From Acinetobacter sp. ANC 4648 (GTDB lineage Bacteria > Pseudomonadota > Gammaproteobacteria > Pseudomonadales > Moraxellaceae): 64,000 nucleotides of DNA. The stretch covers positions 216,891 through 280,890 of the forward strand of contig NZ_NEGI01000004.1 in the NCBI RefSeq assembly GCF_002135345.1, in the 5' to 3' direction. The notes beneath the pieces were generated by a model. It worked only from the letters and a program-made list of their open reading frames with translations. It had not been told where the DNA came from and did not search any database. Both the position numbers and the translations under genes were made by a program. Below are positions 49,729 to 60,001 of this stretch, in pieces; the first letter of the stretch is position 1, and every line of letters starts with the position of its first letter.

Positions 49729-51669
49729 ATGCAGTTTAGATATGACATCAATGGATTACGAGCCATCGCAGTTATTGCTGTCGTTATATTTCATTTTAAT
49801 CCTGAATGGCTGCCTGGTGGGTTTGCAGGAGTTGATGTTTTCTTTGTTATCTCTGGTTTTTTGATGACCTCTATTATTTTTAATGGTATTGAAAATAATA
49901 CTTTTAACTTATTTAAATTTTATACCTCTCGTGCTAACCGAATTATTCCTGTCTTATCTGTATTAGCAATTGTTTTATTAATTTTTGGTTGGTTCTACTT
50001 ACTTCCATCGGATTATCAATATCTCGCAAAACAAGTCGAAAAAAGTATTATTTTCACCTCTAATATTTTATTTTCTACAGGTGGTGGATACTTTGATACC
50101 AATGAAAAAACTAAATGGTTATTACATACTTGGACTTTGTCGGTAGAATGGCAATTCTATATTTTTTACCCATTGCTAATTGTATTCCTAAAAAAGTTTT
50201 TCAATATTTCTAAAATCAAAAAAATTATTCTTGCTCTCTGTATTCTAAGTTTTATTTATTGCGTTTTTTCGACTTATAAAAATCCAATTTCGGCATATTT
50301 TCTTATTTCTAGCCGTGCTTGGGAAATGCTACTTGGTGGATTAGCATTCTTGTTTCCCTTTACAATTCGCAATATAAAAATAGCGACATCATTACAAATT
50401 TTAGGAATTATTTTAATTATTTTTTCTTATTTTTTAATTTCCGAAGCTACACCATGGCCAGGATACTTAGCATTACTTCCCGTAATAGGAACCTATCTTA
50501 TTATTAGTAGTAATATTCAAAATAATCCTTTAATCAATAATATTATTTTCAGAAATATTGGGAAATGGTCATATTCAATCTATGTTTGGCATTGGCCTAT
50601 TGTAATATTAGGCGTTTACTTTTCCATCAGTAATTGGTGGTTATATGGTATTCCTTTATCAATTTTTCTTGGATTTATAAGCTATCAAGTTATAGAAAGA
50701 AAAAAATTACCTACCTTTCAATCATGGAAAGAAATATATAAAGTTAAACCACTTTATATGGTGGTTTTTATTTTTTTAGCAGCAGATTTAATTAAGAAAA
50801 CGAATGGGATGGAATGGCATTATTCAAATACTATTATCGAGGCACTCAATGAAATAGAAAATACAAACCCCTATAAGTGTGATGATGACTTTCAAAAATA
50901 TAATTATAAATTATTAGAATGTAAAATAGGTAATCAAGAAAATATTAAGGCCATTGTCATAGGTGATAGTCATGCGGATGCTTTAACGACAGCTGTTTTA
51001 GCCACCTTAGACTTAAAAAAAGAAGGTATTGTATCTATAATAAAATTTGGATGCCCATTTATTTTAAATGCTAGAAATAATATGGATAAAGATCAAACTT
51101 GTTATAAAGAAAATAATGAGCGTATAAAAGCTTTAAAGAAGTATGAAGGTATACCCATTATTTCTATTGCCAGATGGTCTGAAAAGTTACAAGGTGAGAC
51201 AGATCCAGAAAGAATTAGAGGTTCAAATACGCCAGAAATGTATTTTGGGAATACTCCTCTGATATCTCAAAATCAAATGTTTAATGATTTTGAGAAAAAT
51301 TTAAAACTTACAGTCTGTTCAGTCAAAAAACACTCGCCTGTTTATCTGATGCAACCTCTACCAGAAATGAATTTTAACGTTCCTAAAACAATAGGTAAAA
51401 ATTTCCTTTTTGGAAAGCAAAATGCTGATCTTTCTATCACACTAACTCAGTATTTAGATAGAGCAAGCGATGTAAGAAATATCATAAAGACTGTAGCCGA
51501 TAAATGTGGAGCTAAAATTATCGATCCAACAGAGATATTATGTAAATCAGGCAAATGTATTGCTCAATATAATGGTCGTTCCATCTACCGTGATGGTGAT
51601 CATATGAGTGAATACGGAAATAAACTATTAACACCGATGTTTAAAGAGGCTTTGAATTTAACAAAATAA
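49729..51669 (+). CDS. OafA-type O-acyltransferase with SGNH domain
   Basis: 646 residues. The N-terminal acyltransferase-3 domain starts FRYDINGLRAIAVIAVVIFHF (His21 region), contains GVDVFFVISGFLM and about ten membrane helices to residue 350. The C-terminal SGNH esterase-like domain has VIGDSHADAL (about 410-418) and the Asp/His end DGDHMSEYG (about 621). Such fusions acetylate surface polysaccharides. Very AT-rich, suggesting transfer. Only a weak ribosome site precedes the ATG. Confidence 0.9.
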   Translation: MQFRYDINGLRAIAVIAVVIFHFNPEWLPGGFAGVDVFFVISGFLMTSIIFNGIENNTFNLFKFYTSRANRIIPVLSVLAIVLLIFGWFYLLPSDYQYLAKQVEKSIIFTSNILFSTGGGYFDTNEKTKWLLHTWTLSVEWQFYIFYPLLIVFLKKFFNISKIKKIILALCILSFIYCVFSTYKNPISAYFLISSRAWEMLLGGLAFLFPFTIRNIKIATSLQILGIILIIFSYFLISEATPWPGYLALLPVIGTYLIISSNIQNNPLINNIIFRNIGKWSYSIYVWHWPIVILGVYFSISNWWLYGIPLSIFLGFISYQVIERKKLPTFQSWKEIYKVKPLYMVVFIFLAADLIKKTNGMEWHYSNTIIEALNEIENTNPYKCDDDFQKYNYKLLECKIGNQENIKAIVIGDSHADALTTAVLATLDLKKEGIVSIIKFGCPFILNARNNMDKDQTCYKENNERIKALKKYEGIPIISIARWSEKLQGETDPERIRGSNTPEMYFGNTPLISQNQMFNDFEKNLKLTVCSVKKHSPVYLMQPLPEMNFNVPKTIGKNFLFGKQNADLSITLTQYLDRASDVRNIIKTVADKCGAKIIDPTEILCKSGKCIAQYNGRSIYRDGDHMSEYGNKLLTPMFKEALNLTK

Positions 51670-51704
51670 TTTTTTAATTTTTGATCAACTAGCTATTTTC
51701 TGCT

Positions 51705-51729
51705 GAAAGCCCTTAATTGAGGGCTTTTC
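51705..51729 (+). terminator. Intrinsic terminator of the acyltransferase gene
   Basis: AAAGCCCT/AGGGCTTT hairpin with loop, followed by TCTTTATTT. Confidence 0.75.
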
Positions 51730-52106
51730 TTTATTTCAATCCACTATTTCTTGAGTGCTGATTAAACTAATAACTAGCGGCATAATTAACATTAAAATAC
51801 TTTGAGTAATTATTTATATTATGATTTAAATTTAATAAATAATATTTTTTATAGTCCCCCAACTTTTATCAGCTTATCTTGTTCAAGCATAATTGATAAA
51901 TATTTACTAATTAAAATATCAAATTACAATATAGAAACATAGATAATCAAAACTATCACGTTAACTTTTTAGTGACAAAACACTAAATATTAGCACTTGA
52001 ATACTGTGACTTTAAATTGCTACAACAATAGAGATAGATGTTTTTTATTTATTTAAAAACTAGCTGAAATATCATTTAAAAATAAATAGAAATTATTCAA
52101 ATTCCA
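51730..52106. other. AT-rich intergenic region before fadE-like gene
   Basis: Nothing recognisable beyond AT-rich promoter-like sequence. Probably the border between the island remnant and the chromosomal backbone. Confidence 0.35.
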
Positions 52107-52169
52107 ATGATCTATTTCTATTTATCTTCTCGTGTTGAATTCAAACTCAGCCAATCAAGGAGTAAGATT

Positions 52170-54641
52170 TTGATTACATTCATATGGTTTTTAGTCACGC
52201 TATTCATTCAAGCCTTAACCTTATGGGCAATATTCTTTTTTTCTTTCTCAAGAAAAATCGGCTCACTCACTATTCTTATCATTGCTTTATTTACTGCATT
52301 CATTACGCCATGGTCACTCATTTTAGGGCTTCCATTAGTTCTAATCAGCTTAATACTCGTCATTGATCCGCTTAGAATGTTCTTCATTACTAAACCCGCT
52401 TATAAAATATTAGCTAATTCAATGCCTAGTATGAGTACAACGGAACGTGAAGCTTTAGATGCAGGTACAAGTTGGTGGGAAAAAGAATTGTTTATGGGTG
52501 CACCAGATTGGTCTAAGTTTGATGCGTATCCCTATCCTGAATTATCCGAACAAGAACAATCCTTTATTGATAACGAAGTCGAACAACTCTGTGCCATACT
52601 AGATGAATGGGATATTCACACAAATCAGGATCTTTCCCCTGAAACGTGGCAATTTATTAAAGATAAGGGTTTCTTGGGCTTAATTATTCCTAAAACATAT
52701 GGTGGTCTAGAATTTAGTGCTTTTGCACAAAGTCGAGTTATGAGCAAAGTTGCATCTCGCTCGCTCACTGCTGCGGTCAGCTGTATGGTTCCAAATTCAC
52801 TTGGGCCTGGTGAGTTATTACTTCATTATGGTACTGAAGAACAGAAAAACCGTTATCTTCCAGGCTTAGCCAAAGGTACTGAAATCCCCTGTTTTGGTTT
52901 AACTGGACCTGAAGCAGGTTCTGATGCAGGTGCAATTCCAGATACAGGTATTGTCTGTTATGGTGAATTCGAGGGGAAAAATGTACTTGGGTTGAAAATG
53001 AATTTTTCTAAGCGATGGATTACGCTTGCTCCAATTGCAACGGTAGTCGGACTTGCTTTTAAACTTTATGATCCTGACGGTTTATTAGGTGATACCAGTA
53101 AAAATGACTATGGTATTACCTGTGCATTGATTCCCGCCTCTCATACAGGAGTTATAATTGGGCCACGCCATCATCCTGGTGGTTCTCCATTTATGAATGG
53201 TACCGTTGAGGGAAAAGATGTCTTTATTCCTATTGATTGGATTATTGGTGGTGCCGAAAATGCAGGTAAAGGTTGGCGTATGTTAATGGAATGCTTGGCT
53301 GTAGGCCGTGGTATTTCTCTTCCTGCGCTCTCTACTGCAGCAGGTGAAATGACCTATTTAACTGTAGGTGCATTTGCCAAAATTCGTCAACAATTCTCAA
53401 TTTCTGTTGGTAAATTCACTGGTGTTCAAGAAGCGACTAGTGAGATTGCTAGTGATACATATATGTTGGAAGCCTTTCGCTATTTGGTCACATGCGGATT
53501 AAACCAAGGCGGTAAACCTGCTGTCATGACAGCTATGGCAAAATACTACGCCACTGAAACTATGCGTAAGTTAGTCAACCACGGCATGGATGTTGCTGGA
53601 GGACGTGCAATTCAACAAGGGCCTCGTAACTTCTTAGCTTTGTTGTATCAAGCCATTCCAATTTCGATTACCGTTGAAGGTGCTAATATTCTTACTCGTT
53701 CATTGATGATTTTTGGTCAAGGCTCAATGCGTTGTCACCCCTATTTATTTGAAGAACTTCAACTACTTCAGATGGATGATAAAAAGACTGCACTCAAAGA
53801 AATGAATACAATCCTTTATAAACATTTAGGTTACACCTTGAATCGAACTGCGCGTGCTTTAGCTTATGGTTTTACGGGTGGTTCAAATCATGCACCAAAT
53901 AGTGTAGATACTTTTACTGCACCTTATTACAAAATCATAAATCGTTTCAGTACAAATTTCGCCCTCACTGCTGATATGTGTTTAGGCTTGTTGGCAGGTG
54001 AAATTAAACGTAAAGAAATGCTATCAGGTCGATTAGCAGACATACACTCATATATGTTTATTGCAACGGCTATTCTCAAATTTTATGAACATGGAAAACA
54101 TACCCAAGCAGAGCAAACTCATGCTCAACTGGCTTTAGAAAAAATCTTATTTCAGGCACAGGAAGCATTTATAGGATTATTTGATAATTTCCCTTATCCA
54201 CTGGCTGCTAGTTTAGTAAAGTTTGTTTGTTTCCCATTTGGTCGACCGCTAGTGCAACCAAGTGATAAATTAAAGCAACAAGTTGGTGATTTGATTATGG
54301 AAGACAATGCCTTTCGTAACCTGTTAAAGCAACATGTCTATTATAATACCAACCCTCAAGACGTAACTGGTCGAATGGAGTCTACTTTCCAAAGCTTACT
54401 TGAAATTAATGATCTTTGGGATAAATTTAAAAAGTCAGAATCAAAGGACTTATTTAAAGGTTTAACTTTTGAAGAGCATATACATGATGCCATTCAAATC
54501 AATTTTATTACTCAAGCCGAAGCAAATCGTTTACTTAAATATAATTCAATGCGCTATGACAGTATGCTGACGGATATTTTCAATGAACATTTAAATGAGG
54601 TTTTACCTTTGGAAAATCCACACTTATCTTCATATGAATAG
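52170..54641 (+). CDS. fadE: FadE-type acyl-CoA dehydrogenase
   Basis: 823 residues if translation starts at TTG 52170, which has AAGGAG seven bases upstream; an in-frame ATG at 52107 has no ribosome site. Two to three N-terminal membrane helices are followed by the acyl-CoA dehydrogenase fold: CFGLTGPEAGSDAGAIPD (FAD/substrate loop), MNFSKRWITLAP, SITVEGANILTRSLMIFGQG, and the C-terminal DUF1974 region. It catalyses the first step of fatty-acid beta-oxidation at the inner membrane. Length fits E. coli FadE (about 814). Confidence 0.9.
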   Translation: MITFIWFLVTLFIQALTLWAIFFFSFSRKIGSLTILIIALFTAFITPWSLILGLPLVLISLILVIDPLRMFFITKPAYKILANSMPSMSTTEREALDAGTSWWEKELFMGAPDWSKFDAYPYPELSEQEQSFIDNEVEQLCAILDEWDIHTNQDLSPETWQFIKDKGFLGLIIPKTYGGLEFSAFAQSRVMSKVASRSLTAAVSCMVPNSLGPGELLLHYGTEEQKNRYLPGLAKGTEIPCFGLTGPEAGSDAGAIPDTGIVCYGEFEGKNVLGLKMNFSKRWITLAPIATVVGLAFKLYDPDGLLGDTSKNDYGITCALIPASHTGVIIGPRHHPGGSPFMNGTVEGKDVFIPIDWIIGGAENAGKGWRMLMECLAVGRGISLPALSTAAGEMTYLTVGAFAKIRQQFSISVGKFTGVQEATSEIASDTYMLEAFRYLVTCGLNQGGKPAVMTAMAKYYATETMRKLVNHGMDVAGGRAIQQGPRNFLALLYQAIPISITVEGANILTRSLMIFGQGSMRCHPYLFEELQLLQMDDKKTALKEMNTILYKHLGYTLNRTARALAYGFTGGSNHAPNSVDTFTAPYYKIINRFSTNFALTADMCLGLLAGEIKRKEMLSGRLADIHSYMFIATAILKFYEHGKHTQAEQTHAQLALEKILFQAQEAFIGLFDNFPYPLAASLVKFVCFPFGRPLVQPSDKLKQQVGDLIMEDNAFRNLLKQHVYYNTNPQDVTGRMESTFQSLLEINDLWDKFKKSESKDLFKGLTFEEHIHDAIQINFITQAEANRLLKYNSMRYDSMLTDIFNEHLNEVLPLENPHLSSYE

Positions 54642-54661
54642 TCTATTGATATTTACTAAAG

Positions 54662-54683
54662 ACCCTCATTTTGAGGGTTTTTT
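54662..54683 (+). terminator. Intrinsic terminator of the fadE-like gene
   Basis: ACCCTCA/TGAGGGT hairpin followed by six T. Confidence 0.8.
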
Positions 54684-54954
54684 ATTTCAATTAATACAAT
54701 GAGCAAGTTAGCCTAAAAAACTGCTCTTGGCTTGTATTCTGCTCATAAATATCAAGATAACGCTCCCATTACACGATATTAAAAATTTTAGTAAAAACCA
54801 AATTTATATATTGCAATCTAAAATTTTCTTAAAGCCTCACCAAATAGCAATTATAAAGTCATTCTTTTGTAATTACTAATAACCTCTATTTTATACCAAA
54901 TATAACTAATTGATGATTCATAATAAGTTGCTTAAAAATTATTTTAAGTGATAT

Positions 54955-55259
54955 TTAAGAAGCGGTTTCTGACTAATCGCAAGATCAATATGCCTTTGTC
55001 TTCTACCGACAGATAGTCAAATACTGATACTAGAGACTGAGTTGAGTCCACATAATATGTCACCTTTTGATTCTACATATCACTGCATAATTAGGATCAA
55101 ACTAAACCATCAACTCTCTCAATTGATTAATCTTGCGCATTATGCTGCTCTACTAATAGGAAAGCCAATTGATTTTATGCAATAAATTTGTAAAGACTTA
55201 TTCACTGGAAAATAATAGAGTTGAATAGGTTATTAGTACTCGGTTTATGCAACAAAGCC
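54955..55259 (-). mobile_element. Degenerate IS5-family remnant (5' end)
   Basis: At 55244-55259, read on the minus strand, is GGCTTTGTTGCATAAA, the terminal repeat style of IS5/IS903-group elements. Inside, minus-strand frames give INQLRELMV-stop-FDPNYAV and VGRRQRHIDLAIS, which resemble the transposase segments SLTIWFDP and GKRGRQ..YSDAAI with indels and stops. Only the first about 300 bases survive. The left border is approximate. Confidence 0.5.
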
Positions 55260-55266
55260 AAAGAAA

Positions 55267-55623
55267 TTAAATATTAGATGTGCAATCAATACTTAATTTC
55301 TTTGAATAACCACTCATAATATTATTTAAATCAGCCAAATATTTCGCTTGAGATTCTGGACTTCCAATCGCATGACCGTATTTTAAACTTTTTGGGATAT
55401 ATTCTTCTTTATATAATTTCTGAAAATCATTACATAAAATAATTTTTTTCCCTTGTTGTGATATGTTTTCATCATCCAAATTAAGAAGAATTTGCGTAAT
55501 CTTTAAATCAATTGCATCTAAGTCTTTGCTAATAGAGATTAACTCCAGTTCATTTATTTTTTCTTTGTTAGCATTTGAGCATGCTGTAAGTAAGGCAAAA
55601 CTCATTATTAAAATTTTTTTCAT
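55267..55623 (-). CDS. Putative lipoprotein, hypothetical
   Basis: 118 residues. Signal peptide with lipobox (MSFALLTACSN, Cys15). Mature part is helical with two further Cys (ILCNDF, IDCTS). The IS remnant starts 7 bp after its stop. Not recognised. Confidence 0.65.
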   Translation of the reverse strand: MKKILIMSFALLTACSNANKEKINELELISISKDLDAIDLKITQILLNLDDENISQQGKKIILCNDFQKLYKEEYIPKSLKYGHAIGSPESQAKYLADLNNIMSGYSKKLSIDCTSNI

Positions 55624-55991
55624 AGTACTCTTCTTTTTATTTATAAAAATTTATCTTAATTAAAATAGTGTACAAAGTCTATGTCATACGTCTAATTGAG
55701 ACTTAAATCAACATTTATGTATTTATAGTGATATATTCATGAAAGTCTATCGATTTAAAGCAAAAATTCAAAAAGGGCTTAAAAAAATAGTTGGCAACTT
55801 TTCTAAATCATAAAAGGTACAAAAAATATTAAATACAAATTAAAACAATTATTAGTCACTCTAAATAATATAATTGTAAATACCTTTAAATAGGTATTTT
55901 TGATACTCTTAAAAAGTATTAATTTAAATAGGGTTTAATTTATTTTAAATCAAATCTATCTCTAGGATGCTATATTTTATAAGGAGATACT
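55624..55991. other. AT-rich intergenic region
   Basis: About 370 bases between divergent small genes, with no feature I can support. Confidence 0.35.
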
Positions 55992-56252
55992 ATGAGTATT
56001 AAAATAACCAATAATTCGGAATTAGCAATTAAAGCATGCGTAAACAAATGGGGTGATGAAGGCGATACAGTCTGGTTTATTATTCAATCTGGGACATCTG
56101 AAACATGGGCTAGAGAAACGGATAAACCACTGATCATGCTTATTGAAAAAGATAAGCAAATCACTGGATATTGCATTTATTCCGAGAGTAAAATTATTAT
56201 AACTGAGACCAAAGTAACCGACCGTGGACTGGAAAAAAACAGTCTGTCTTGA
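55992..56252 (+). CDS. Hypothetical small beta-rich protein
   Basis: 86 residues, AAGGAG 5 bp before the ATG, and an intrinsic terminator follows. SIKITNNSELAIKACVNKWG and TVWFIIQSGTSETWARE suggest a small beta-sandwich reminiscent of lectin- or aegerolysin-like folds, but this is only a pattern impression. Cytoplasmic by sequence. Function unknown. Confidence 0.65.
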   Translation: MSIKITNNSELAIKACVNKWGDEGDTVWFIIQSGTSETWARETDKPLIMLIEKDKQITGYCIYSESKIIITETKVTDRGLEKNSLS

Positions 56253-56261
56253 ATAATATCC

Positions 56262-56284
56262 AAAAGCCCTTTTAGGGCTTTTTT
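56262..56284 (+). terminator. Intrinsic terminator
   Basis: AAAAGCCCT/AGGGCTTTT hairpin with a T run. Confidence 0.8.
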
Positions 56285-56557
56285 ATAAATAAGACTCAAT
56301 AATATATACTTTTTCACTCTACATATTTTTCAAAACCAGTGTAATCTTACTGCGTACTAAACTTATAAAAAAAGATAGTTTTAAATTAATTTCAATATAA
56401 ATCAAATAAATAAAGATCAGTCACATCATTATCCTCCTATTAAATTTATTGCATAAAACTACAAACAACATCTAAAATTAGCATTCCAATCATTGTTTTT
56501 TTAAATTTAAACTCGCAAAATTCTTATTTAAATTTTCATGTATTACAAAGGGCTAAA

Positions 56558-57121
56558 ATGAAAAAACAACTTGGTAAACTTACTTTTAAACTTGCAGGTT
56601 GGAAGTATCATGTTGAGCCAAATGTGCTTGAAGATAAACAGGTGATCATTGGCTTTGAACATACCTCAATGATGGATGCCATATTATCGTTGGCAATTTT
56701 TCAAATATATGATTTAAAGATACACACCCTTATCAAAAAAGAACTCTTCAAAGGCCCAATGAAGCCCATTTTAGAAGCACTTGGCGGAATAGCCGTTGAT
56801 CGAAAATCAAATCAAGATATCGTGACACAAATGGTTGAACTATTTCAAAATAATGACCAATTTAATTTAGTCATTGCACCAGAGGCTACACGTGCTAGAA
56901 ACAGTCAGAGTCGTAAGCCTATCCGTACAGGATTTTGGCATATTGCTAAAGCCGCCAACGTTCCGATTGTTTTAATGTTTGCAAATTCAAAAACCAAACA
57001 AGGCGGAATATTTGGAAAAATCTACCCGAGTGATTTAGATCATGACCTTGCTGAGATCAAACGCCTGTACAAAGAAAATACAGGATTAGATATTCTGATT
57101 CCTGAAGCTAAAAAATCTTAA
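56558..57121 (+). CDS. PlsC-like acyltransferase
   Basis: 187 residues with AGGG before the ATG. The acyltransferase motifs are HTSMMD (His35-x4-Asp40) and APEATR (Pro108-Glu109), the second a variant of PEGTR. Short form lacking N-terminal membrane helices. It probably transfers acyl groups to a lysophospholipid or related acceptor; the real substrate is not evident. Confidence 0.8.
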   Translation: MKKQLGKLTFKLAGWKYHVEPNVLEDKQVIIGFEHTSMMDAILSLAIFQIYDLKIHTLIKKELFKGPMKPILEALGGIAVDRKSNQDIVTQMVELFQNNDQFNLVIAPEATRARNSQSRKPIRTGFWHIAKAANVPIVLMFANSKTKQGGIFGKIYPSDLDHDLAEIKRLYKENTGLDILIPEAKKS

Positions 57122-57230
57122 TAATTGACGTTATTCTAGTCCTTAAGTACTTTCTCACAAAAAAGCGCTTATGGTAGAATCTCTGCAAAATGATATGGCA
57201 TAAGGCCAATCTACAAGGAGCATATTTCGC

Positions 57231-57980
57231 ATGGCGGGTCATTCCAAGTGGGCTAACATTAAGCATCGTAAAGCAAAACAAGATGCTAGCCGTGGTAAAG
57301 TTTTTACAAAATACATTCGCGAGCTTGTCACTGCTGCTAAACTCGGTGGTCCTGATGCTGCAAGCAACCCTCGTCTACGCGCTGTAGTTGAAAAAGCGCT
57401 ATCTGTAAACATGACTCGTGATGTTATCAACCGTGCCATTCAACGTGGTGCTGGTGGTGAAGATAATGACGATTTAAAAGAAATTACATACGAAGGTTAC
57501 GGTGTAGGTGGCGTTGCTGTATTAGTGGAAACAATGACTGATAACTTGAACCGTACCGTTCCAGACGTCCGTCATTGCTTTTCTAAAACTAATGGTAATT
57601 TAGGTACAGCTGGTTCAGTTGCTTATCTCTTTACTAAACGCGGCGAGATTACTTTTGAAGATGTTTCTTTAGAAGATAAAATCATGGATGTTGCATTAGA
57701 AGCTGGCGCTGATGACATTGAAGTCGGTTCTGATGAAATTGTAGTCATTACTACACCTGAAAGCTTCGGTGATGTTCAAGATGCCTTAAGTGCTGCGGGC
57801 TTAAAATCTGATAATGCAGAAGTTGTGATGAGTCCATCGACTAAAGCTGAAATCAATGATGTTGATCAAGCTAAGCAAATCTTAAAAATGATTGATATGT
57901 TTGAAGATCTTGATGATGTTCAAAACGTTTATACCAACGTTGAATTCTCAGATCAGGTTTTAGCGCAACTTGATGAATAA
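57231..57980 (+). CDS. yebC: YebC/PmpR family protein
   Basis: 249 residues, AAGGAG ten bases before ATG 57231. It begins [17 protein letters not shown] and contains [17 protein letters not shown] and [14 protein letters not shown], all diagnostic. YebC-type proteins are linked to transcription control and to rescue of ribosomes at proline stretches. Full length and followed by a terminator. Confidence 0.95.
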   Translation: MAGHSKWANIKHRKAKQDASRGKVFTKYIRELVTAAKLGGPDAASNPRLRAVVEKALSVNMTRDVINRAIQRGAGGEDNDDLKEITYEGYGVGGVAVLVETMTDNLNRTVPDVRHCFSKTNGNLGTAGSVAYLFTKRGEITFEDVSLEDKIMDVALEAGADDIEVGSDEIVVITTPESFGDVQDALSAAGLKSDNAEVVMSPSTKAEINDVDQAKQILKMIDMFEDLDDVQNVYTNVEFSDQVLAQLDE

Positions 57981-57993
57981 TCAAATTGAATTT

Positions 57994-58020
57994 AAAAAAC
58001 GCACTTAATTGTGCGTTTTT
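57994..58020 (+). terminator. Intrinsic terminator of yebC
   Basis: AAAACGCAC/GTGCGTTTT hairpin with a T run. Confidence 0.85.
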
Positions 58021-58112
58021 ATTTAAGAAAAGTATCAAAATAACCGCTTCGACATTACTGCAATTGATATACGCTATTTCTCAAAATTTGATATTTTAAT
58101 TAATGATTAAAC

Positions 58113-58583
58113 TTACACGCGACTGAGTAAGCCATTGCAATTAAAAACATTATATTTTTTAATCACAAAACTTGAATGCAATGCCACCACATGTTCAATT
58201 TTACCAATCCGCTTCAACAAAATGTCACTATAATTTTCCATATCTTTTGCAACAACTTCAACTAAAAAATCTGCCGATTGCCCTGTTACCAAAAAAGCAT
58301 TAATCACTTCAGGAATATTTTCCAATTCTTCCAAGAATTTTGCAAAAGTATCGGTATCATGTTTACTCAACGATACCTGTAATATGACATGTAATTTAAA
58401 GCCTAATTTTTCGTAATTAATATCGCGCTTTAAGTTAGTCATGAGATTCGTTTCTATGAGGTGCTTAATACGACGATGTACCGAACTTACAGAAAGACTA
58501 ATCCGCTCAGACAGCTCATTTAGATTAATATCTTCATGGCTTAATATTTCAAGTATTTGTTTGTCGTAACGATCTAGTTCCAT
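58113..58583 (-). CDS. Lrp/AsnC family transcriptional regulator
   Basis: 156 residues from ATG 58583, six bases after GGAG; the ATG at 58586 is too close to it. N-terminal HTH (LDRYDKQILEILSHEDINLNELSERISLSVSSVHRRIKHL in outline) and C-terminal RAM domain (INAFLVTGQSADFLVEVVAKDMENY). It likely senses an amino acid. A palindrome lies just upstream at 58615-58630. Confidence 0.9.
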   Translation of the reverse strand: MELDRYDKQILEILSHEDINLNELSERISLSVSSVHRRIKHLIETNLMTNLKRDINYEKLGFKLHVILQVSLSKHDTDTFAKFLEELENIPEVINAFLVTGQSADFLVEVVAKDMENYSDILLKRIGKIEHVVALHSSFVIKKYNVFNCNGLLSRV

Positions 58584-58614
58584 CATTGGCTCCAATGTTA
58601 TTCTTTATTTGGGT

Positions 58615-58630
58615 ATGATGAACTCATCAT
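58615..58630. promoter_or_regulatory. Palindrome upstream of the Lrp-type gene, possible operator
   Basis: ATGATGA-AC-TCATCAT, 32 bp before the start codon. Lrp-type regulators often repress their own gene; binding here is inference. Confidence 0.35.
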
Positions 58631-59008
58631 GCTGATTACATCTGAGAATGCTAAAACTTAATCGAAAAACAGGATTTACATCAAAAATTATTTGCTGGCC
58701 ACTGCATAGCAGTTCTCTATAAAATTCTATGCTATCCAAGCCCTAAGCAAATCAAAATTTTTCTAGTATTCCCCGTCTTACCCCATCTCAGTTTAATGTA
58801 TACCTTACATTCATCCTTACTGGATTATTTGCCTAAAATTTATTAATTTCTAGTATTTTTTAGAAAATATTTTCATTAAATTGCATAAATTTGTATTTAT
58901 TTTCTACAAAAACATAAATAACGGTAAATTTATCTACATTTTAGTGAAATTTTGATAATTTTTCATTCATGTAATATCAAAAATTCACTTATCCTTTCTG
59001 AAAACAGC
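58631..59008. other. Intergenic region, no gene seen
   Basis: About 380 AT-rich bases between two minus-strand genes with no clear open frame, RNA or repeat. Confidence 0.35.
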
Positions 59009-59773
59009 TTAAATACCTCGCCAATCTACACGTGCATTTCTTTCAGTCATATAGATTCGTTGAACATATTGCCCTAAAGGTAGATTCAGTAATTCATTTT
59101 TATATCCAAGAAATGCATCTGACTGAATTTCATGATTTTCATTTTCCCAAGGCGTACCCTCGAGCTCCAATAGCGGTGCCAGCATCGAACATACTGCAAT
59201 ATCGGCCAGCCCCAAACGATCTCCGACTAAATAGCGACAATGATTTTCAATTAAAATCTGATTTAATTCAGCAATAATAGCATCCATCGTATTTTTGGAT
59301 ACCGCTACCCTTTCAGCATCTAGTTGATAGTTTTTAGCAATTAATGTTTTTAAAATTGGTTTAGAAATTTTTTCAAATCTACGTAAATAACCTTTTTCAC
59401 CAATCATAATTTCTATAGGTTCATCACTAATTGATAAGGTGAGTGCGAGGCCCCAACGACGGACGTGTAAGCCAAGCTCATTGGCGAGTAAATTAATTTC
59501 CAGTGTTTTTTCACGTAATCTTAGATCTGAACGTAATAAAGCGTGCTCAGGATAAATCTCATCTAAATACAAAGCGATTTGGGTCGAGTCAGCAATCCAC
59601 CGCTCCCCATCTTTTAAAATAGGTAAATTATTTTGCCCTGTTTTTAATTGTGAGAATGCCCGATGCACCCCTGGAATTAAATTATGCGCAATAAAATCCA
59701 ACCCTTTATGATCAAGCAACCAACGTGCTTTTTCACAATAATGGGAAAGTGGAAATTGGTAAAGCGTGCGCAT
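59009..59773 (-). CDS. Glutathione S-transferase family protein
   Basis: 254 residues. The N-terminal thioredoxin-like domain begins TLYQFPLSHYCEKARWLLDHKGL and has the cis-Pro loop NNLPILKDGERWIADSTQIALYL (Pro then Asp-Ser binding glutathione). The C-terminal helical domain has YLVGDRLGLADIAVCSMLAPL. Substrate unknown. Stand-alone gene. Confidence 0.88.
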   Translation of the reverse strand: MRTLYQFPLSHYCEKARWLLDHKGLDFIAHNLIPGVHRAFSQLKTGQNNLPILKDGERWIADSTQIALYLDEIYPEHALLRSDLRLREKTLEINLLANELGLHVRRWGLALTLSISDEPIEIMIGEKGYLRRFEKISKPILKTLIAKNYQLDAERVAVSKNTMDAIIAELNQILIENHCRYLVGDRLGLADIAVCSMLAPLLELEGTPWENENHEIQSDAFLGYKNELLNLPLGQYVQRIYMTERNARVDWRGI

Positions 59774-60001
59774 AAATTCTCCAAATTATTTTTTTAATCA
59801 AGTCTTTAATCAAGATTAGTCCTAATAAAGCGTTACTGTAATCATTCAATACATGAAATACAATGAACATTATGTGTATAGCTTCTGTCATTTTAACAAA
59901 ACTTTTTTAAGACTTTAAATCTTGTGACGGAGACCTGACTTTGTCATGGCTTTCATGTAAAATCGTCGGCAATTTTTATATAATACTTTGTGAGTCATTT
60001 C

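Noticed and set aside
55739..55813. 24-codon Lys-rich peptide frame
   Set aside because: No ribosome site and only AT-rich surroundings; not supportable.
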